In this document: in pieces, positions 6,286 through 7,991 of the stretch | How positions within the stretch are numbered: position 1 is the stretch's first letter | How the letters are laid out: each line of letters starts with the position of its first letter | Assembly (NCBI GenBank): GCA_026988585.1 | Contig: JALSKY010000264.1 | Span: forward strand, 1 to 7,991 | Direction: 5' to 3' | Length of the DNA stretch: 7,991 bases | From: Deltaproteobacteria bacterium | GTDB lineage: Bacteria; Desulfobacterota; Dissulfuribacteria; Dissulfuribacterales; QOAL01 | Notes under the pieces: model-generated | The model's input: the letters and a program-made list of their open reading frames with translations, nothing else | What the model was told of the DNA's origin: nothing | The model's database searches: none | Translations under genes and position numbers: made by a program

Positions 6286-6349
6286 CGCTCATGGATCAAC
6301 AGCATTAAGTTTCAGAGGAAACAGTTACTCCAAGAGGTCTTTTCGAGTT

Positions 6350-7066
6350 ATGAGATACCTGACACCGGTAATATTTCTCCTGGTTCTGCCGCTGAGTTTT
6401 GCGGTTTTGGGTCCTGTTGCCACTATTCTATCCAAAATCACCGGCGACCCGGATATTTGTCACAAAGTGGCCCGGATCTGGTCCGGGATAGTGCTGTTCC
6501 TTTCCGGCATTAGGATAGAAGTGGAGGGGCAGGAAAACGTCCCTATGGACACACCGGTTATCTTTGCCTGCAACCATGCCAGCCAGGTAGATATACTGGT
6601 ACTCTATCAGGCCCTGCCCGTCCCGTTCCGTTTCGTGGTGAAGGAGGAGCTGTTCAGGATTCCGGTGCTGGGATTTTCCATGCGTGCAGCCGGTTACATA
6701 CCCATTGACCGGTCCGGAGGCAAAAAGGCGGTAAAAAGCCTGCAGCGGGCAGCAAAACAGATAAAGGAGGGGGCATCCATAGTTATCTTCCCTGAAGGCA
6801 CCAGGACAAGGAACGGCAGGCTCCAGGAGTTCAAGGCCGGGGCATTCATGCTGGCCATGAAATCAGGCTGTCCTATTCTGCCTGTTGCCATCAGCGGGAC
6901 ATTTTCCATTCTTCCCAAGGGCTCTATCTGGGCAAGGCCAGGCAGGATAAAGGTGAGAATCGGCACACCCATTCAGATAAAACAGGATGGCAGAAGGCTC
7001 AAAAAGGAGGAAGCGGCCATGCAGACACGGCATCAGATAGCAAAAATGCTGGGAGAGAAGGCGTGA
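6350..7066 (+). CDS. plsC: 1-acyl-sn-glycerol-3-phosphate acyltransferase
   Basis: Second acylation of phospholipid synthesis: lysophosphatidic acid to phosphatidic acid at the inner membrane. 238 residues, normal for PlsC. An N-terminal membrane segment lies at about 5-29 (TPVIFLLVLPLSFAVLGPVA), with a second hydrophobic patch at 45-53. The acyltransferase motifs come in order: NHASQVD (75-81, the HX4D catalytic pair His76/Asp81), the substrate block KEELFRIPVLGFSMRAAG (98-115) followed by YIPIDR (116-121), FPEGTRTRNG (147-156) and CPILPVAISGT (174-184). AGAGG (6333-6337) precedes the ATG by 12 bases, a rather long spacing. It is 64 bases after the DUF434-like gene and 87 before pepA. No strong terminator is visible between them, so shared transcription is possible though the functions are unrelated. 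Other LPLAT family members cannot be excluded by eye. Confidence 0.94.
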   Translation: MRYLTPVIFLLVLPLSFAVLGPVATILSKITGDPDICHKVARIWSGIVLFLSGIRIEVEGQENVPMDTPVIFACNHASQVDILVLYQALPVPFRFVVKEELFRIPVLGFSMRAAGYIPIDRSGGKKAVKSLQRAAKQIKEGASIVIFPEGTRTRNGRLQEFKAGAFMLAMKSGCPILPVAISGTFSILPKGSIWARPGRIKVRIGTPIQIKQDGRRLKKEEAAMQTRHQIAKMLGEKA

Positions 7067-7140
7067 TCCGGGATGATGGCTGTTTTCCGCTGAGTTTTTT
7101 TGTAGAGACTGAATAACCAGAAAAATAGTTGAAAGTTGGA

Positions 7141-7146
7141 AAGGAG
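7141..7146 (+). promoter_or_regulatory. pepA: Ribosome binding site of pepA
   Basis: AAGGAG, 7 bases before the ATG at 7154. It fixes the start of a gene whose N-terminal domain is too variable to place by similarity. Confidence 0.8.
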
Positions 7147-7153
7147 ACAGGAT

Positions 7154-7991
7154 ATGGGGTGTTCAGAATTTGAGATCAGGAAAGGGATTGAGATAGAGGA
7201 TGGAGATCTTCTGCTCCTTTGCTGGGCTGACGATACAGAGGCAATCTTCCCTGAGGGGATAATACCGGAAGAGATACAGGGAAGTGCGCTCCCGCCTGCT
7301 GAGCAGGGCAAGAGCAGCATGGTATTTTCAGCAAGGCTGCAGGGGAAGAGGGTGATGGCAAGGGCTGTTCGTCTGGACCAGAAACATATCTCGCGGGAAG
7401 AGGCCTTGAAAAGGGCTGTCTCCTCTGCCATCTCCCTTGCCAGGGATGAAAAGCTGAACAGGGTGCTGGTTCCTGTGCAGAAAAGGGACAGGGATGCGGC
7501 TGCTGCCATCCATGAGGGAACCATCCTTGGCAGTTACTCCTTTGACAGGTATCTATCGGAAAAGCCGGAATATCCTGCTGTCCTTGCCTGTTTCGAGAGC
7601 AAGCCAGGGAAAAAGCTCACAGAGGAAATCAAGAGGCAGGAGGTGATCTTCCGCTGGACCAATTTCGCCAGGGATATACTGAACGAACCTGCCAATGAGA
7701 TCCACCCGGAAAGCCTTGCCAGGCTCTTCCAGGAAAGAGGGAGAAAGGTCGGCCTCAAGATCACTGTCTGGAATGAAAAGCGGCTGGAAAAGGAGAGGTG
7801 CGGAGGGATCCTTGCCGTTGGCAAGGGTGCTGCATCCCGACCATGTCTCGTAACAGGCACATACAGCCCAAGGGGTAAAAATATCAAACACCTATGTCTG
7901 GTGGGCAAAGGGGTAACCTTTGACACAGGAGGCTACTGCCTCAAGCCGGAGAAGGCACAGGCAGGGATGAAGTATGATATGGGCGGGGCAG
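7154..7991 (+). CDS. pepA: M17 leucyl aminopeptidase, 5' part (3' end beyond window)
   Basis: Two-metal cytosolic aminopeptidase removing N-terminal residues from peptides. The 279 complete codons seen here, plus one base of the next, are a little over half of a normal 480-500 residue enzyme. Residues 1-150 are the variable macro-like N-terminal domain, with the usual VLVPVQKR and AAIHEGTILGSYSFDRY. The connecting helix carries ARDILNEPANEIHPESLA (172-189). The catalytic domain starts with GGILAVGKGA (217-226), and LVGKGVTFDTGGYCLKP (249-265) supplies the metal and active-site residues K252, D257 and K264. MKYDMGGA (272-279) supplies D275. Spacings equal those of E. coli K270, D275, K282 and D293. 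FDTGG replaces the more common FDSGG. The NTDAEGR signature would lie just beyond the edge. Minus-strand open frames over this gene are shadows. Confidence 0.95.
   Translation, partial: MGCSEFEIRKGIEIEDGDLLLLCWADDTEAIFPEGIIPEEIQGSALPPAEQGKSSMVFSARLQGKRVMARAVRLDQKHISREEALKRAVSSAISLARDEKLNRVLVPVQKRDRDAAAAIHEGTILGSYSFDRYLSEKPEYPAVLACFESKPGKKLTEEIKRQEVIFRWTNFARDILNEPANEIHPESLARLFQERGRKVGLKITVWNEKRLEKERCGGILAVGKGAASRPCLVTGTYSPRGKNIKHLCLVGKGVTFDTGGYCLKPEKAQAGMKYDMGGA

Noticed and set aside
7067..7153. Terminator between plsC and pepA suggested by seven T at 7095-7101
   Set aside because: No stem of useful length can be formed directly before the T run (best is about four pairs with a G-U).
7033..7524. 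Minus-strand 163-codon frame, and similar ones to 7926
   Set aside because: Shadows of pepA, whose plus-strand frame carries complete M17 metal-binding motifs.

Overview
The window looks like ordinary core chromosome of a Gram-negative bacterium of roughly 50% GC. AGG and ATA codons are common, and most genes have good Shine-Dalgarno sequences (GGAG, AAGGAG). A def-fmt-rsmB series, a secreted parvulin and a GlmU-like hexapeptide protein together suggest the former Deltaproteobacteria (Desulfobacterota or relatives). That placement is inference from gene content, not a database match. I see no insertion sequence, prophage, CRISPR array, rRNA or tRNA.

The left two thirds (1-5512) is read on the minus strand. 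In transcription order it holds def (peptide deformylase), fmt (methionyl-tRNA formyltransferase), a gene-free gap of 316 bases, rsmB (16S rRNA m5C methyltransferase), a 99-residue protein of unknown function, a 269-residue left-handed beta-helix protein resembling the GlmU acetyltransferase domain, and a secreted parvulin-type prolyl isomerase that runs off the left edge. Def and Fmt act at the two ends of the formyl-methionine cycle and RsmB modifies the ribosome, so the first half of this strand is a translation module. The last three genes point towards the cell envelope, but their connection to it is only inferred. The 99-residue protein and the beta-helix protein are tightly coupled: two bases separate them, and the second gene's ribosome binding site lies inside the end of the first.

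The right third (5575-7991) is read on the plus strand, divergently from def across a 62-base region. It holds a DUF434/COG2454-like protein with a possible PIN-like nuclease domain, plsC (1-acylglycerol-3-phosphate acyltransferase) and the first 279 codons of pepA (M17 leucyl aminopeptidase).

No clearly new multi-gene system is visible. The items most worth a second look are the free-standing GlmU-type acetyltransferase domain with an intact set of acetyltransferase residues, the coupled 99-residue unknown, the archaeal-looking DUF434-type gene divergent from def, and the long structured leader in front of rsmB.
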